In this document: positions 49,891 to 59,110 of the stretch, piece by piece | How positions within the stretch are numbered: the first letter of the stretch is position 1 | Layout of the letters: the number at the start of each line of letters is the position of its first letter | Position numbers and translations under genes: made by a program | Notes under the pieces: model-generated | The model's input: the letters and a program-made list of their open reading frames with translations, nothing else | Told to the model about the DNA's origin: nothing | The model's database searches: none | NCBI RefSeq assembly: GCF_023283945.1 | Contig: NZ_JAKIKW010000015.1 | Coordinates: 62,001-126,000, forward strand | Length of the DNA: 64,000 bases | Source: Shewanella gelidimarina | Lineage (GTDB): Bacteria; Pseudomonadota; Gammaproteobacteria; Enterobacterales; Shewanellaceae | Direction of reading: 5' to 3'

Positions 49891-51636
49891 ATGATGACGT
49901 CTAATTACACTTTAAAACTTGCCCACATCAACGACACACATTCTCATTTCGACGCAAACCGACTGCAGTTTACGATATTCGAGCAACAACAAGCATTAAC
50001 GCTATACACTCATAGTGGTGGATACGCACGTATTGGTTACCAACTTTCTCAGGCCAAATTGTCGGCCAAAGCCAATCAGCAATCGTTTCTATTCTTACAT
50101 GGCGGCGACAGCTTTCAAGGCACACTTTACTTTAAAGAGTTCAAAGGCAAAGCCAATTCAGATCTACTGAACCTGTTAAGGCCCGATGCGATGGTACTCG
50201 GTAATCATGAAATTGATGCGGGTAACGGCCCGGTCTTAGATTTCCTTAACGATATCCAGTTCCCGTTACTTGCGGGCAATATGGATTTAAGCCAAGAAAG
50301 CCACCACAAAGCAGCACGACTGGCCTCGCACCCTAACCTTTATGATTACGACAACGACACGCAGACAGCCAAGTATATTTTAAAGCCACTGCAGGACAAA
50401 CAAGTCGCTATTGTCGGGATCACGCTTGACCAAATGAAAGAGATTGCCCGCCCCGACGAAGATACCCATTTTATCAATGCCATTGAGACGACAAGGCGCA
50501 CCGTCGCTAAACTTCATGCTGAGGGTATTGTTCACATCATAGTGCTGAGTCATCTTGGGCTAGACCAAGACAAAATACTCGCCCAAGAGGTTGATGGGAT
50601 AAGTTTGATTGTTGGCGGCCACTCTCATACGCTGCAAGGTGATTTTCGCGAGTTAGGATTAAGCAATATGCCTTATGCGGAGCGCGTGAACAACACGCCA
50701 ATCGTGCATGCCGGGAAATACGCCGAAAACATAGGCATCGCTGATATTACGTTTGATGACAAAGGTACAGTGACAGACCTTAACGGCGGCAATTATTTTA
50801 TGCTCGACCAGCAATTTATATTGCAAGCGGGTGAAGGTGAAGTCAGCGCTGATAATTATCTTGCGATCCGCGCAAAACTTGACGCTAACCCGGCTATTTT
50901 TTGGGATGGCGAAGACAGGGTCATTCAGCAAACTATCCTTAAAAAATATCGGCCAACGCTTGAAGCCCTCGACAATCAAATTCTCGGTTTTGTACCAAGA
51001 AACCTCATTCATACACGCTTGCCGAGTAAAGCACTGCCCCATGGCAGTGAGATAGCGCCTTTAGTCAGCCGGAGTATGTTCCAAGAAACTGTCGATATGG
51101 GCATTGAAGTTGATTTTGCGCTGCACAATGCCGGTGGTGTTAGGCAGTCACTTAACAAAGGGCAATTAAGCCTTGCCGAAGTGATCGGCCGTATTTTGCC
51201 GTTTGACCTGCCTTTAGTGACCTACCAAATTCAAGGCCGCTGTCTATTTGAGATGTTGGAATCTGCCATTAATGCTGCCACGAATAATAGTGTCATCGGC
51301 ACTGGAGCAGGCAGTTTCCCTTACACCTATGGCCTTAAGTATTTTTATGATGGCAGACAAACCTTAGGTGAACGGATCATTAAGCTTGAGATTATGCGCC
51401 ACGTTGAAGGCATACCGCAGTGGTTTGATATTGACCCAGAACAACACTATATCGGCGTGTCATCAGCATATACCGCATCAGGTAAAGAGGGTTACTCACC
51501 TATTTTACAGTCCAGCTGGCAGCGCAGTGTCGAGACGCTCACCTTAGCTGAAGCTTTTATTCGTTTTATGGCACGCCCTGAAACACTCGTGGACGTAATA
51601 GAGCCACAGGTGCATTACACTAGCCATAGACGTTAA
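49891..51636 (+). CDS. 5'-nucleotidase / 2',3'-cyclic phosphodiesterase family protein
   Basis: 581 residues. The N-terminal metallophosphoesterase has the metal motifs INDTHSHFD, HGGDSFQG, GNHEID and GGHSHTL. The C-terminal 5'-nucleotidase domain (about 350-560) has LHNAGGVRQSLNKGQLSLAEVIGRILPF and GSFPYTYGLKYF. Unlike UshA it has no signal peptide, so either it acts in the cytoplasm or its original start was lost. The first metal motif begins at residue 12, so the start must be at 49891 or 49894. Directly upstream is the inverted-repeat element, which leaves no recognisable ribosome-binding site. Confidence 0.88.
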   Translation: MMTSNYTLKLAHINDTHSHFDANRLQFTIFEQQQALTLYTHSGGYARIGYQLSQAKLSAKANQQSFLFLHGGDSFQGTLYFKEFKGKANSDLLNLLRPDAMVLGNHEIDAGNGPVLDFLNDIQFPLLAGNMDLSQESHHKAARLASHPNLYDYDNDTQTAKYILKPLQDKQVAIVGITLDQMKEIARPDEDTHFINAIETTRRTVAKLHAEGIVHIIVLSHLGLDQDKILAQEVDGISLIVGGHSHTLQGDFRELGLSNMPYAERVNNTPIVHAGKYAENIGIADITFDDKGTVTDLNGGNYFMLDQQFILQAGEGEVSADNYLAIRAKLDANPAIFWDGEDRVIQQTILKKYRPTLEALDNQILGFVPRNLIHTRLPSKALPHGSEIAPLVSRSMFQETVDMGIEVDFALHNAGGVRQSLNKGQLSLAEVIGRILPFDLPLVTYQIQGRCLFEMLESAINAATNNSVIGTGAGSFPYTYGLKYFYDGRQTLGERIIKLEIMRHVEGIPQWFDIDPEQHYIGVSSAYTASGKEGYSPILQSSWQRSVETLTLAEAFIRFMARPETLVDVIEPQVHYTSHRR

Positions 51637-51684
51637 CCCTGACCGCTGCTTATTCGCGTTAATCGCTAACAGAGCAGAGCAAAG

Positions 51685-51706
51685 TACCTCGTTATTTAAC
51701 GGGGTA
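51685..51706 (+). terminator. hairpin after the nucleotidase gene
   Basis: TACCTCGTT (51685-51693), loop ATTT, AACGGGGTA (51698-51706), then TTGTTTC. Contains one G-T pair. About 50 bases after the stop. Confidence 0.6.
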
Positions 51707-51722
51707 TTGTTTCAATCCAACG

Positions 51723-52235
51723 TCACTTATTTATCAGCACTTTACTCATGCTAAAGTTAACTAATACCTGCCCTGCGCGTGGATGTCGGTTCTTTGAAAG
51801 CACCTTATATCCCTGTTTTTCGAAAAAGCGCTTGGCTAGATAAGACGCCTCAACCGTTAACAGCTTTACTTGCTGCGCTACGGCAAATGCTTCTAAGTAA
51901 CCGTAAAGCGCAGTGGCAATACCTCTCCCCGTAAAGTCAGGATGACTAAACAGGCAATCGATGTCAGCCCTAAGCACCTCTTTGGCACTGTCTGATGGTT
52001 TAAGCAGTGCAGGCTTGAGGTTGATAAACCCCGCAATAACGCCTCTCTCAACCGCCACCCATGTTGTAGTAGGCTGTAACCTTGTAAGCCAATCTTGATG
52101 ACTTCGAGGCGCTTGTGACCACACTGCACGTTCATCAGCACTATAGTGGCTACTGGCTCCCTGCGTGATACTCAGGTGAAACAAGGTCGCGAGTTGGTCG
52201 ACATCCTGTTCAGTAAACAATCTCACACTCATCAT
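51723..52235 (-). CDS. GNAT-family N-acetyltransferase (tandem copy B)
   Basis: 170 residues. GNAT core with acetyl-CoA-binding motif A (CLFSHPDFTGRGIATALYGYLEAFA) and KRFFEKQGYKVLSKN near the end. It is paralogous to the gene next door: both open with a regulator-like LFHL... segment and carry W-S-x-x-PRS about residue 45, and both end SKVL. Substrate unknown. It starts 10 bases downstream of the stop of the upstream GNAT gene, so they form one unit. Confidence 0.88.
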   Translation of the reverse strand: MMSVRLFTEQDVDQLATLFHLSITQGASSHYSADERAVWSQAPRSHQDWLTRLQPTTTWVAVERGVIAGFINLKPALLKPSDSAKEVLRADIDCLFSHPDFTGRGIATALYGYLEAFAVAQQVKLLTVEASYLAKRFFEKQGYKVLSKNRHPRAGQVLVNFSMSKVLINK

Positions 52236-52245
52236 CTTATCCAGC

Positions 52246-52770
52246 TTAACTTTGCTCCTGTTCTGTCAGCACTTTACTCATTAAATAACCCATTATAATT
52301 TGACCACGCTTTTCTTGATAACTGCGATGGTGGAGTCTAAATCCATGAGAAAGAAACAGCGGTTTTGAAAGCTTAGAAGCATCCACTGACAAGTTACTGA
52401 TATTGGCGGAAGTCGCCCAAGTTTGTAATTGTGTAAAAAGTGCAGTGGCGATCCCCTGATGTTGAAAATCAGGGTGAACATAGAGACTGTCAATATAGCC
52501 ACGAGTATTAAAATGGGTCTCAAGATTGACCAAACCGCAACATAAAGGCACACCTTGTACATCGCGCTCATCATCGATCATTAGCCAAGCTTTTGAGCGA
52601 GATAGCCTTTTGTGCCAATGGTAGCCGGAACGAGGCGAAGACGACCAAGCTTGTTTCTCTGCTATAGAGTAAACATCATCGGCAATAACATTAATGGCCA
52701 GGTGAAATAAGTGGCTAACTTGGACCGCATAACACTTGCTGTAGGGAATAATTCTGAGCATGACAATCAA
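52246..52770 (-). CDS. GNAT-family N-acetyltransferase (tandem copy A)
   Basis: 174 residues. The motif A region is SLYVHPDFQHQGIATALFTQLQTWA, followed by LSVDASKLSKPLFLSHGFRLHHRS. Sequence and motif spacing show it is a tandem paralogue of the GNAT gene at 51723. Divergence between the two is large, so the duplication is not recent. Substrate unknown. Confidence 0.88.
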   Translation of the reverse strand: MIVMLRIIPYSKCYAVQVSHLFHLAINVIADDVYSIAEKQAWSSSPRSGYHWHKRLSRSKAWLMIDDERDVQGVPLCCGLVNLETHFNTRGYIDSLYVHPDFQHQGIATALFTQLQTWATSANISNLSVDASKLSKPLFLSHGFRLHHRSYQEKRGQIIMGYLMSKVLTEQEQS

Positions 52771-52814
52771 TCAAACGAAACAATAGCGTTATTTTGCGCT
52801 AGTTCATGACAAAA

Positions 52815-52847
52815 GAAAACGGCGCAGACAAAGTCTGCGCCGTTTTC
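52815..52847 (-). terminator. strong intrinsic terminator
   Basis: GAAAACGGCGCAGAC (52815-52829), loop AAA, GTCTGCGCCGTTTTC (52833-52847): perfect 15-bp stem. It serves the gene ending at 52894, with A/T-rich sides that would also work in the other direction. Confidence 0.9.
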
Positions 52848-52893
52848 TTATACTGTGATACAAGTTGAGCTCTTAGCTACAACCAGATCCGTA

Positions 52894-53196
52894 TTACTTC
52901 TTGTCGATACTGCCAACAAACAATAGCTTGTCAAAAGTACGATTTAACGTTTTGCTGGCAAAGTCGCTCATCCACATCTGCTCTTGAACAACGACGTTAT
53001 CGCCTTTCTTAACTTCAATTTGTGGACCCGCTGCCCAAAATGTTTGGTCAGCTTCTTTAATCTGTACATAGGTATAACCGCCGCCATTCATAGTATCCAT
53101 GACAGTACCTTCATGCATAACACCTTGAGCCCAAGCGCTAGACATACCAAGAGCCAGTGTTGCTGCTGCAGCCAATTTAACTATTTTAGCTATCAT
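52894..53196 (-). CDS. NrfJ-like small periplasmic OB-fold protein
   Basis: 100 residues with a signal peptide (MIAKIVKLAAAATLALGMSS, cleavage after AWA). The mature part, GTVMDTMNGGGYTYVQIKEADQTFWAAGPQIEVKKGDNVVV, has the beta-rich pattern of the NrfJ/OB-fold group seen in Shewanella and other metal- or nitrite-respiring bacteria. Single-gene unit with its own terminator. The NrfJ name is by resemblance; it is not beside nrf genes, and the role is unknown. Confidence 0.75.
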   Translation of the reverse strand: MIAKIVKLAAAATLALGMSSAWAQGVMHEGTVMDTMNGGGYTYVQIKEADQTFWAAGPQIEVKKGDNVVVQEQMWMSDFASKTLNRTFDKLLFVGSIDKK

Positions 53197-53368
53197 CGGA
53201 AATTTCCTTTCAAAGTTATCAATTCAAATATATTAAAGCATGCAATAAAGCATAAATCTCTAATACTCTTCACTAATCATAACCTAATCTCCAACTATTA
53301 GACGCAACTCTCATTCCAAAGGAAATTTAGCCCTATCACGGAACTTTTTTAAGAAGCAATTAAATCGG

Positions 53369-53596
53369 TCACCTTGCCCGCTTTACCTTGTCGAGCAGAG
53401 GTTGCAACATGCCTTCAAGCCCATTGAGCTTCACTTCATACATTAATGCCAATTGCTGCCCCAGCTTACCCTCAGGAAAACCTTTTGAGTGAAACCACAC
53501 CAAGTATGGTTCTGGTAATTCGAGTAAATAGCGCCCAGCATATTTGCCAAAGGGCATTTTCTGGCTAATCGCTTCTTGTAATAACGTCTCATCCAC
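53369..53596 (-). CDS. DUF3820 family protein
   Basis: 75 residues. KMPFGKYAGRYLLELPEPYLVWF and FPEGKLGQQLALMYEVKLNGLE are the signature of DUF3820, small proteins of unknown function in gammaproteobacteria (some annotated as quorum-regulated virulence factors). Complete and of normal length. Confidence 0.88.
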   Translation of the reverse strand: MDETLLQEAISQKMPFGKYAGRYLLELPEPYLVWFHSKGFPEGKLGQQLALMYEVKLNGLEGMLQPLLDKVKRAR

Positions 53597-54164
53597 TGTG
53601 CTGCATCCGTGTTTATGACTGCTGCTGATTTATCGGCAAAGCCTAACATGGAGTAGGATTCAAAGGCGGCATTTTTTTATAACACGCTTATCGCTTTACA
53701 TTCTCGAACACTGAATGGGTACCAAGTGGTTATGACCCACTAAACCCATATAATCAATTAATATATAAGTAATAGATAAAGGTCACTTTTGAAATATTAA
53801 ACTTAAGAGTGATAACAACAACGCCTCACTACTGGGTCAACATACCCGTTTAAACTACATATTTACGACCTAAAAACCACCTAAGTCACTAATAAATGTA
53901 ACAAACAGGCTTAGTAAGTCTTCTCACCGACTATAGCGTCAAAAAACCAACGAAAGCGGTTTTTTTGTCAAAAATACTTCATCAGTCAATTGAAATAAAA
54001 GTGTCAAAAATCATACCGTTGACCTTAGGCCTGTCGCAGCCTAAATTAATGTTACAGCTGTTGCATTGGGTGACATAAGCTAATCAAGCTATCCCAATAA
54101 AACCAGTGCGCATCCAGCAGCTTCTTAACAGTCAGATAAATAAACGCGTACTTGAGGATAAAGC
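53597..54164. other. AT-rich region upstream of the ParA-like gene with direct repeats
   Basis: GTCAAAAA occurs at 53938, 53967 and 54003 in the same orientation. Between the first two lies AAAAAACC...GGTTTTTT (about 53941-53966), a terminator-like hairpin. The repeats could be a partition site or the operator of the ParA-partner pair. No gene recognised in the rest. Confidence 0.4.
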
Positions 54165-54908
54165 ATGATTATATTAGTTGGTGGTGAAAAAGGCGGTAGT
54201 GGTAAGAGTTGTTTAGCGCAAAATGTTGCCGTTTTCTTAACTGCAGAATGCCAAGCTTCAGTGATTATGGTTGATTGCGATCCTCAACGCACCACTTCAG
54301 ACTGGATCCATGCCAGAAATAACAACCCAGAATTGCCCAGTATCAACTGCGTACAGTTATACGGGAAAATACGTAATGACTTACTCAGTCTTGAGCAACA
54401 CTATGACTATGTCATTGTTGATTGTGGTGGCCAAGATAACCTCGCCCTTCGCGCAACAATGTCAGTAGCATCACATGTACTCATGCCGCTCAGACCTAAA
54501 CGTCGTGACCTTAAAACCGTGAGCCATATGGATGATATTGTTGCGACATGCATGATGATAAACCCAAAAATGCGCGCAACATTTGTCATAACCCAATGCC
54601 CTAGTTTACCTAACCAAGCTAACCGTATTTTAGAAGCTAAAGAAGTGTGTAAAACCTATGACATCAACGTTCTTGATGCCATTACTTATAGCCGAAACAT
54701 CTATGATGACAGTGAAGAGTCAGGCTTATCTGTGTTAGAGATTGAACCACAGGGTAAAGCTGCCAACGAGATCCGTGGTATAGCGACCGAAATGCTACAA
54801 GTGGCTAATGCAACAGAGATACGCAATCGTATCGCCGAAAAACAGATGAAAAAGATGAGAGGTGAATATGGGTCTGACAGATCTCAAGAAAAACTCTACG
54901 CTGTCTAA
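54165..54908 (+). CDS. ParA/ParF-like P-loop ATPase (chromosomal)
   Basis: 247 residues. Deviant Walker A: GGEKGGSGKSCLAQN (Lys in EKGG and in GKS), then VDCDPQRTTSDW and DYVIVDCGGQD (Walker B). The small size with no N-terminal HTH resembles the ParF/type Ib partition group. Its gene overlaps the next one by 41 bases, forming a typical ATPase-partner cassette. Such pairs segregate plasmids or position large cargo such as chemoreceptor arrays or organelles. No replication gene is visible, so a plasmid origin is not shown. Start at the ATG of 54165, preceded by GAGGATAAAGC. Confidence 0.9.
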   Translation: MIILVGGEKGGSGKSCLAQNVAVFLTAECQASVIMVDCDPQRTTSDWIHARNNNPELPSINCVQLYGKIRNDLLSLEQHYDYVIVDCGGQDNLALRATMSVASHVLMPLRPKRRDLKTVSHMDDIVATCMMINPKMRATFVITQCPSLPNQANRILEAKEVCKTYDINVLDAITYSRNIYDDSEESGLSVLEIEPQGKAANEIRGIATEMLQVANATEIRNRIAEKQMKKMRGEYGSDRSQEKLYAV

Positions 54909-55323
54909 GTCTGCTCATCAAAAAATCCAGACATCACAGTTAGCGTTAGATGATTTAATTGATGATTTCATCAACGATGCTAACCGCTATGCTGTCGGAG
55001 AAGCGCAACTTGCTCCCTCAACAAATAAGGTGATTGAACTAAACTTTAACAAGAACCCGTTGAATTTGTCTGCGTTGAATGTATTCGCTGACGATATGTG
55101 CGTTATAGCAAAATCGGCAACGATTAAGAGAATAACAAAAGGAAATGCTCCGTTTAGAAAATCAACATTCACATTGAGTGAATCTGCCATCGCTCATCTG
55201 GCAACCTTGGCTGATGACGGTGATGTTGCCAAGTCAAAACTAGTGCGTTTTTTAATTGAGCATCATTTTAATAAAACACAACAAGAGAGAAGAGAAATAG
55301 AGAAAAGTATTATTGTAGAGTAA
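54868..55323 (+). CDS. ParA partner protein with ribbon-helix-helix-like C-terminus
   Basis: 151 residues. Start at the ATG of 54868 with AGAGG upstream, overlapping the ParA-like gene. The first 90 residues are low-complexity and acidic/basic mixed. The C-terminal part RKSTFTLSESAIAHLATLADDGDVAKSKLVRFLIEHHF reads as a ribbon-helix-helix-type DNA-binding unit. This fits the ParG/CopG-like adaptor of small partition systems, which binds the centromere and stimulates the ATPase. Family not recognised by name. Confidence 0.75.
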   Translation: MGLTDLKKNSTLSKSAHQKIQTSQLALDDLIDDFINDANRYAVGEAQLAPSTNKVIELNFNKNPLNLSALNVFADDMCVIAKSATIKRITKGNAPFRKSTFTLSESAIAHLATLADDGDVAKSKLVRFLIEHHFNKTQQERREIEKSIIVE

Positions 55324-55545
55324 CCACCCTCCCAACTTAGCTGGCAGAAATGGAAACGTTTTTAATTATTGATCTGTCAGCCTTTTTTTATCCTATCGAT
55401 ACTCCATCAGCTGCTTATTTCCCATAAAAAGTCTCTATCCTGCACATTTATCGTTGAATTCCAACTGCCTAGTCCACATATCATTAACATCAGCCACATT
55501 ATCGGTAACGAGGATCTTGGCTTCACATGTTAATTAGGGGGTTTG

Positions 55546-56370
55546 ATGCTCGCGATTTTATTAATATTACTCATTAGCGGTAGCGCTATTTTTTGGATTG
55601 TTAGTCGAACATGGCGTGCCAACCGGCGCAGAAAAATGCTGACTCAAGCGCCCTTCCCCCAGGCTTGGCGTATCATTCTAAAAAAGCGGATCCCATTTTT
55701 CCGCTCACTCCCTACGGATCTGCAACTGCAGCTGAAAAAACATATCCAGGTGTTTATTGCAGAGAAACAGTTTGTCGGCTGTGATGGTTTAGAGATTGAT
55801 GATGATATTCGCGTGACGGTGGCAGCCCAAGCATGCTTGCTGCTACTCAACCGCAAAACTGACTTCTACCCACACTTAAAAGAGATCCTTATCTATCCAT
55901 CCGTGTTTGTCGTTAACAATGAACAACGCGATGCAAATGGCCTAGTGTCAGAGCGCAGTCGAGTTCTCTCGGGGGAGTCATGGCAGCATGGCAAAGTGAT
56001 TCTATCCTGGCAAACCACCAAAGAGGGCGCAGCAGTGCCTGATGATGGCAGTAACGTGGTCATTCATGAGTTTGCTCATCAACTTGACCAAGAAGACGGT
56101 AATGCTAACGGCGCACCTATATTAACCCGAACACAAGACTATGCATCTTGGTCAGCCGTAATGATGCAGGAATACCAACAATTAGTTGAAGCAAGCCAAC
56201 TACAGCAATATTCATTATTTAGCTATTACGGTGCAACCAATCCGGCTGAGTTTTTTGCCGTGATTAGCGAGGTTTTTTTCGAACAACCTCAAGCGTTTAT
56301 AGCCCAACATTCAGCGCTATATAAGGAGTTGAGCACTTTTTATAAGCTCGATCCTGTAAATTGGCAGTAA
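55546..56370 (+). CDS. mtfA: zinc metallopeptidase MtfA family
   Basis: 274 residues, start at the ATG of 55546 (GGGGG upstream; the TTG one codon earlier is too close to it). One N-terminal TM helix (MLAILLILLISGSAIFWIV), then the M90 peptidase domain with the zinc motif HEFAH in VVIHEFAHQLDQEDG and the third ligand Glu in NPAEFFAVISEVFFE. E. coli MtfA responds to Mlc and affects glucose uptake; that function may not hold here. The TM helix differs from soluble E. coli MtfA but is common in relatives. Confidence 0.9.
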   Translation: MLAILLILLISGSAIFWIVSRTWRANRRRKMLTQAPFPQAWRIILKKRIPFFRSLPTDLQLQLKKHIQVFIAEKQFVGCDGLEIDDDIRVTVAAQACLLLLNRKTDFYPHLKEILIYPSVFVVNNEQRDANGLVSERSRVLSGESWQHGKVILSWQTTKEGAAVPDDGSNVVIHEFAHQLDQEDGNANGAPILTRTQDYASWSAVMMQEYQQLVEASQLQQYSLFSYYGATNPAEFFAVISEVFFEQPQAFIAQHSALYKELSTFYKLDPVNWQ

Positions 56371-56609
56371 GGACTGTAGACCTATCGTGCTGATTTTTGT
56401 GATCCTTTGTGATGTAGCATAATATATTCGTATCAGACTTAAGCGATGCCACCTAACGGGCTAAACAGCATAACGCCCAGCTTGATAAAATGGCTAGTAA
56501 AGCACGGTAACAACCAACGCAAATAAAGTGGCCTCAGTAAAAACGAACGTATGATAAAAAATACAGTCAATGAGACGCACTAAAACAAAACCAATAGCAT
56601 GAGGCATTT

Positions 56610-57107
56610 ATGTTTAATCTACACCATAGAACATCGACAGTATGGCGAGCAGCACTATTAACATTGCTACTATTTGGATTCAATGCCGTCGCGCAAACAA
56701 GCAGCCAAAATGATGATAAGCAACAAGCAGCAGCCCTTCTGAACCACCTTAATATCTATTCGGCTAATGCTGATTGGGACAACTATTTTGACCTATACGC
56801 TGACAATGGCATATTTATCGGAACTGATGTCAATGAACACTGGGATAAGGCGACATTTGAGCAATATGCGCGCCCTACAAAAGGGTGGCGTTATGACTTA
56901 ACCAGCCGAGTAATGACTCAGCATGGGGAGGTTATCTGGTTTGATGAAATTCTTAATAGCGCATCTTACGGAGTGAGCCGTGGCACAGGCACTTTGATAA
57001 AGACTGCTCAAGGTTGGAAAATTGCCCAATATCATTTGAGCTTTCCCATTCCAAATGACATTGCAAAATCGATTACAATGCAAATAATTGCCGCTGACGC
57101 CCCTTAG
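56610..57107 (+). CDS. secreted NTF2/SnoaL-like protein
   Basis: 165 residues. Signal peptide ending near NAVAQ, followed by a SnoaL_3-like domain: LLNHLNIYSANADWDNYFDLYADNGIFIGTD, EQYARPTKGWRYDLTSRVM, GTGTLIKTAQGWKIAQYHLSFPIPND. The NTF2 fold makes a small-molecule pocket; the Asp and Trp pattern is typical but no catalytic residue can be named. Function unknown. It converges on the HDOD-GAF gene. Confidence 0.85.
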   Translation: MFNLHHRTSTVWRAALLTLLLFGFNAVAQTSSQNDDKQQAAALLNHLNIYSANADWDNYFDLYADNGIFIGTDVNEHWDKATFEQYARPTKGWRYDLTSRVMTQHGEVIWFDEILNSASYGVSRGTGTLIKTAQGWKIAQYHLSFPIPNDIAKSITMQIIAADAP

Positions 57108-57183
57108 CATAGCGATAGCGCTTTGGGGGATGGGGATGCACGTCCCAATGAACATTGAGAGCGCTAACTAAAAAGTAAAAAGG

Positions 57184-58659
57184 CTACTTCACTGCAGCAG
57201 AAAAACAGACATTCGATAGTTCTGCAAAATGGCTAAAACCAACAAAATCCTCTTTGCTCAAGCGCCTTCCTGAAGTGTCTTTGTCGGCATATAAAACGCC
57301 AATCACTGTATGGTTCATAATCAAGGGCGCAACCATAAAGCCTGAAGGTGACGTCAATGCCCTTAATGTATCATCCATATAAAGCCGCCATTTGCTTGAA
57401 TGTGGATTATCAACAAACAGCGCACTCTTGATTTGTATAGACTCTTGAAACAGATTTTTATCTCCATTGAGATCGATAGTAAAATTATTTTTCATCTCCG
57501 CTGCCCCGTCGCCTAATACGATACGCGGCTGCAATGTCTTACGGTTTGGGGTCAGCAACAACACCGCACATCGGTCAACCCCTACACCTTTTAGAACTCC
57601 CTGAAGCGCTATCGACAAGACCTGGTTGAAATCAGCCTTGTTCAACGCACATTGCGTTAATGCCCGCAGACACTTTAACTGTTCAAACACATCGGCAGCT
57701 CTTATTACAGGCTGAGGCTGAGGGACATTGTGCTCAAGGATAAGTTGGTTTACATCGGGTAAGAAATCAATTAATACATGGGCACCGTAGGCATCGGCCA
57801 TGATTTCTGTGGCTTTATGGCAGCGGATCATGCGCGCTTTTAATTCATCAATTTCAATATTTAAAATATTAGCAGTTTGTTTTAAGCGTTTAGATAATTC
57901 CAGTATCGATGGCGGCTTTTGCGACAGAAGTTGGCTAAGTTTGTTGGCAAGAAAGATACTGCGAATTTCAGGGGTACGTTCATCAGGCTGACTAAGCGAT
58001 TTTATCAATACACTGCCTAACCCCCAGCTACGAGCGATACCGGCTGACAGTTGTTGAAAGCTAGTGCCTAAAACTTCCCTAACAGCCTTGTCACGCTCCA
58101 CTGTCGATTGGCATTTATTGAGCTTAGCGTCTAACACTAAGGTTTCTGCACAACCCGTCCCCCAAAAAGCGCTCTCTCCGATATGATAAAGAAGTGAAGC
58201 GATAAAGACCTCCTCTTGCAACTCCTCATCATGATCATGCATCAACATTTTAGTTAACATTGCCGCCTGAAAAGCCTGCGCCATTAAGCCAAGTAGACGT
58301 TTATAAACCCCTTCTGACAGACCTTCAGTTTCCAGTAAACTACTCAGTAACTTTACGGTAATACAGATATTCTTTATCGCATCAAAACCCAGTACTACCG
58401 CTGCCTTACTGACCGTGGTCACCTGAGTGATGCCTTTACTGTAGGTGACGCTATTGGCCACCCGTAAAATTCGCGATGTAAGCGCGTTATCATGCATCAC
58501 GCTTTGACCTAATATCGCCATTGAAGAAACATCATCTTTAGCCAGTTTCTCTAACGTTTTAACTGTCGAGCATAGTGCAGGCATCTCCTGCTCACTGATC
58601 CTGTGCGTCCAATAGTCCGCACCTCTTAACTTGGTATCTTGTATGCTGTTAGCTTTCAA
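57184..58659 (-). CDS. HDOD-GAF signalling protein
   Basis: 491 residues. The N-terminal HDOD domain (about 25-235) includes ILRVANSVTYSKG and SLLYHIGESAFW, and the C-terminal GAF domain (about 340-490) includes VDRCAVLLLTPNRKTLQPRIVLGDG and GVLYADKDTSGRRLS. HDOD proteins act as regulatory platforms in c-di-GMP, chemotaxis or stress signalling; without an enzyme domain here it is likely a regulator of other output proteins. Single-gene unit. Confidence 0.9.
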   Translation of the reverse strand: MKANSIQDTKLRGADYWTHRISEQEMPALCSTVKTLEKLAKDDVSSMAILGQSVMHDNALTSRILRVANSVTYSKGITQVTTVSKAAVVLGFDAIKNICITVKLLSSLLETEGLSEGVYKRLLGLMAQAFQAAMLTKMLMHDHDEELQEEVFIASLLYHIGESAFWGTGCAETLVLDAKLNKCQSTVERDKAVREVLGTSFQQLSAGIARSWGLGSVLIKSLSQPDERTPEIRSIFLANKLSQLLSQKPPSILELSKRLKQTANILNIEIDELKARMIRCHKATEIMADAYGAHVLIDFLPDVNQLILEHNVPQPQPVIRAADVFEQLKCLRALTQCALNKADFNQVLSIALQGVLKGVGVDRCAVLLLTPNRKTLQPRIVLGDGAAEMKNNFTIDLNGDKNLFQESIQIKSALFVDNPHSSKWRLYMDDTLRALTSPSGFMVAPLIMNHTVIGVLYADKDTSGRRLSKEDFVGFSHFAELSNVCFSAAVK

Positions 58660-59110
58660 ATGCGACTCTACTTATGGCAACTTAAGCGGCCAAACGTCTA
58701 TGTAGGATATAGCGCTTTTTACAGGTTATTTTCAGCGCTGACTTTAGCAGTCTAATAGCGTTAATTGTATACGTAATTGGCGTTAAATGCAGGATTCACT
58801 GGCCTTACGGCGACGTTTAACTGACATTTATGGTGAATATGGGAGGCTTAAGAAGAATAAAAAAATGCGACCCCGAAGGGCCGCCAATCACAAACGTAAA
58901 CAGTCATCACCAAACTGGGAAGCAGGGGGAGTACTCTTTTTATTAAAAACCCGCATAGTACGTAGGAATACTACGCGGGGGACACAAGCCGCAAAAGGCA
59001 GCCAAACTTTAAAACCAATCAGCGACTAACACTTTATAAAACTAAAATATTAAACCCTGTTTTACATTTAATCTTTAAAGCCACAGTTAACCTGTTCTGT
59101 AAAATAAAAC
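58660..59110. other. 450-base intergenic region
   Basis: Between the HDOD-GAF and malate synthase genes. A basic 80-codon plus-strand frame (58787-59029) has no ribosome-binding site and low-complexity content, and I do not accept it as a gene. No terminator with a clear T-run was seen. Confidence 0.5.

Noticed and set aside
50659..51042. 127-codon minus-strand frame inside the nucleotidase gene
   Set aside because: Antisense to conserved metallophosphoesterase coding sequence.
58787..59029. 80-codon basic frame between HDOD-GAF and aceB
   Set aside because: No ribosome-binding site, repetitive Lys/Arg-rich content, no recognised family.
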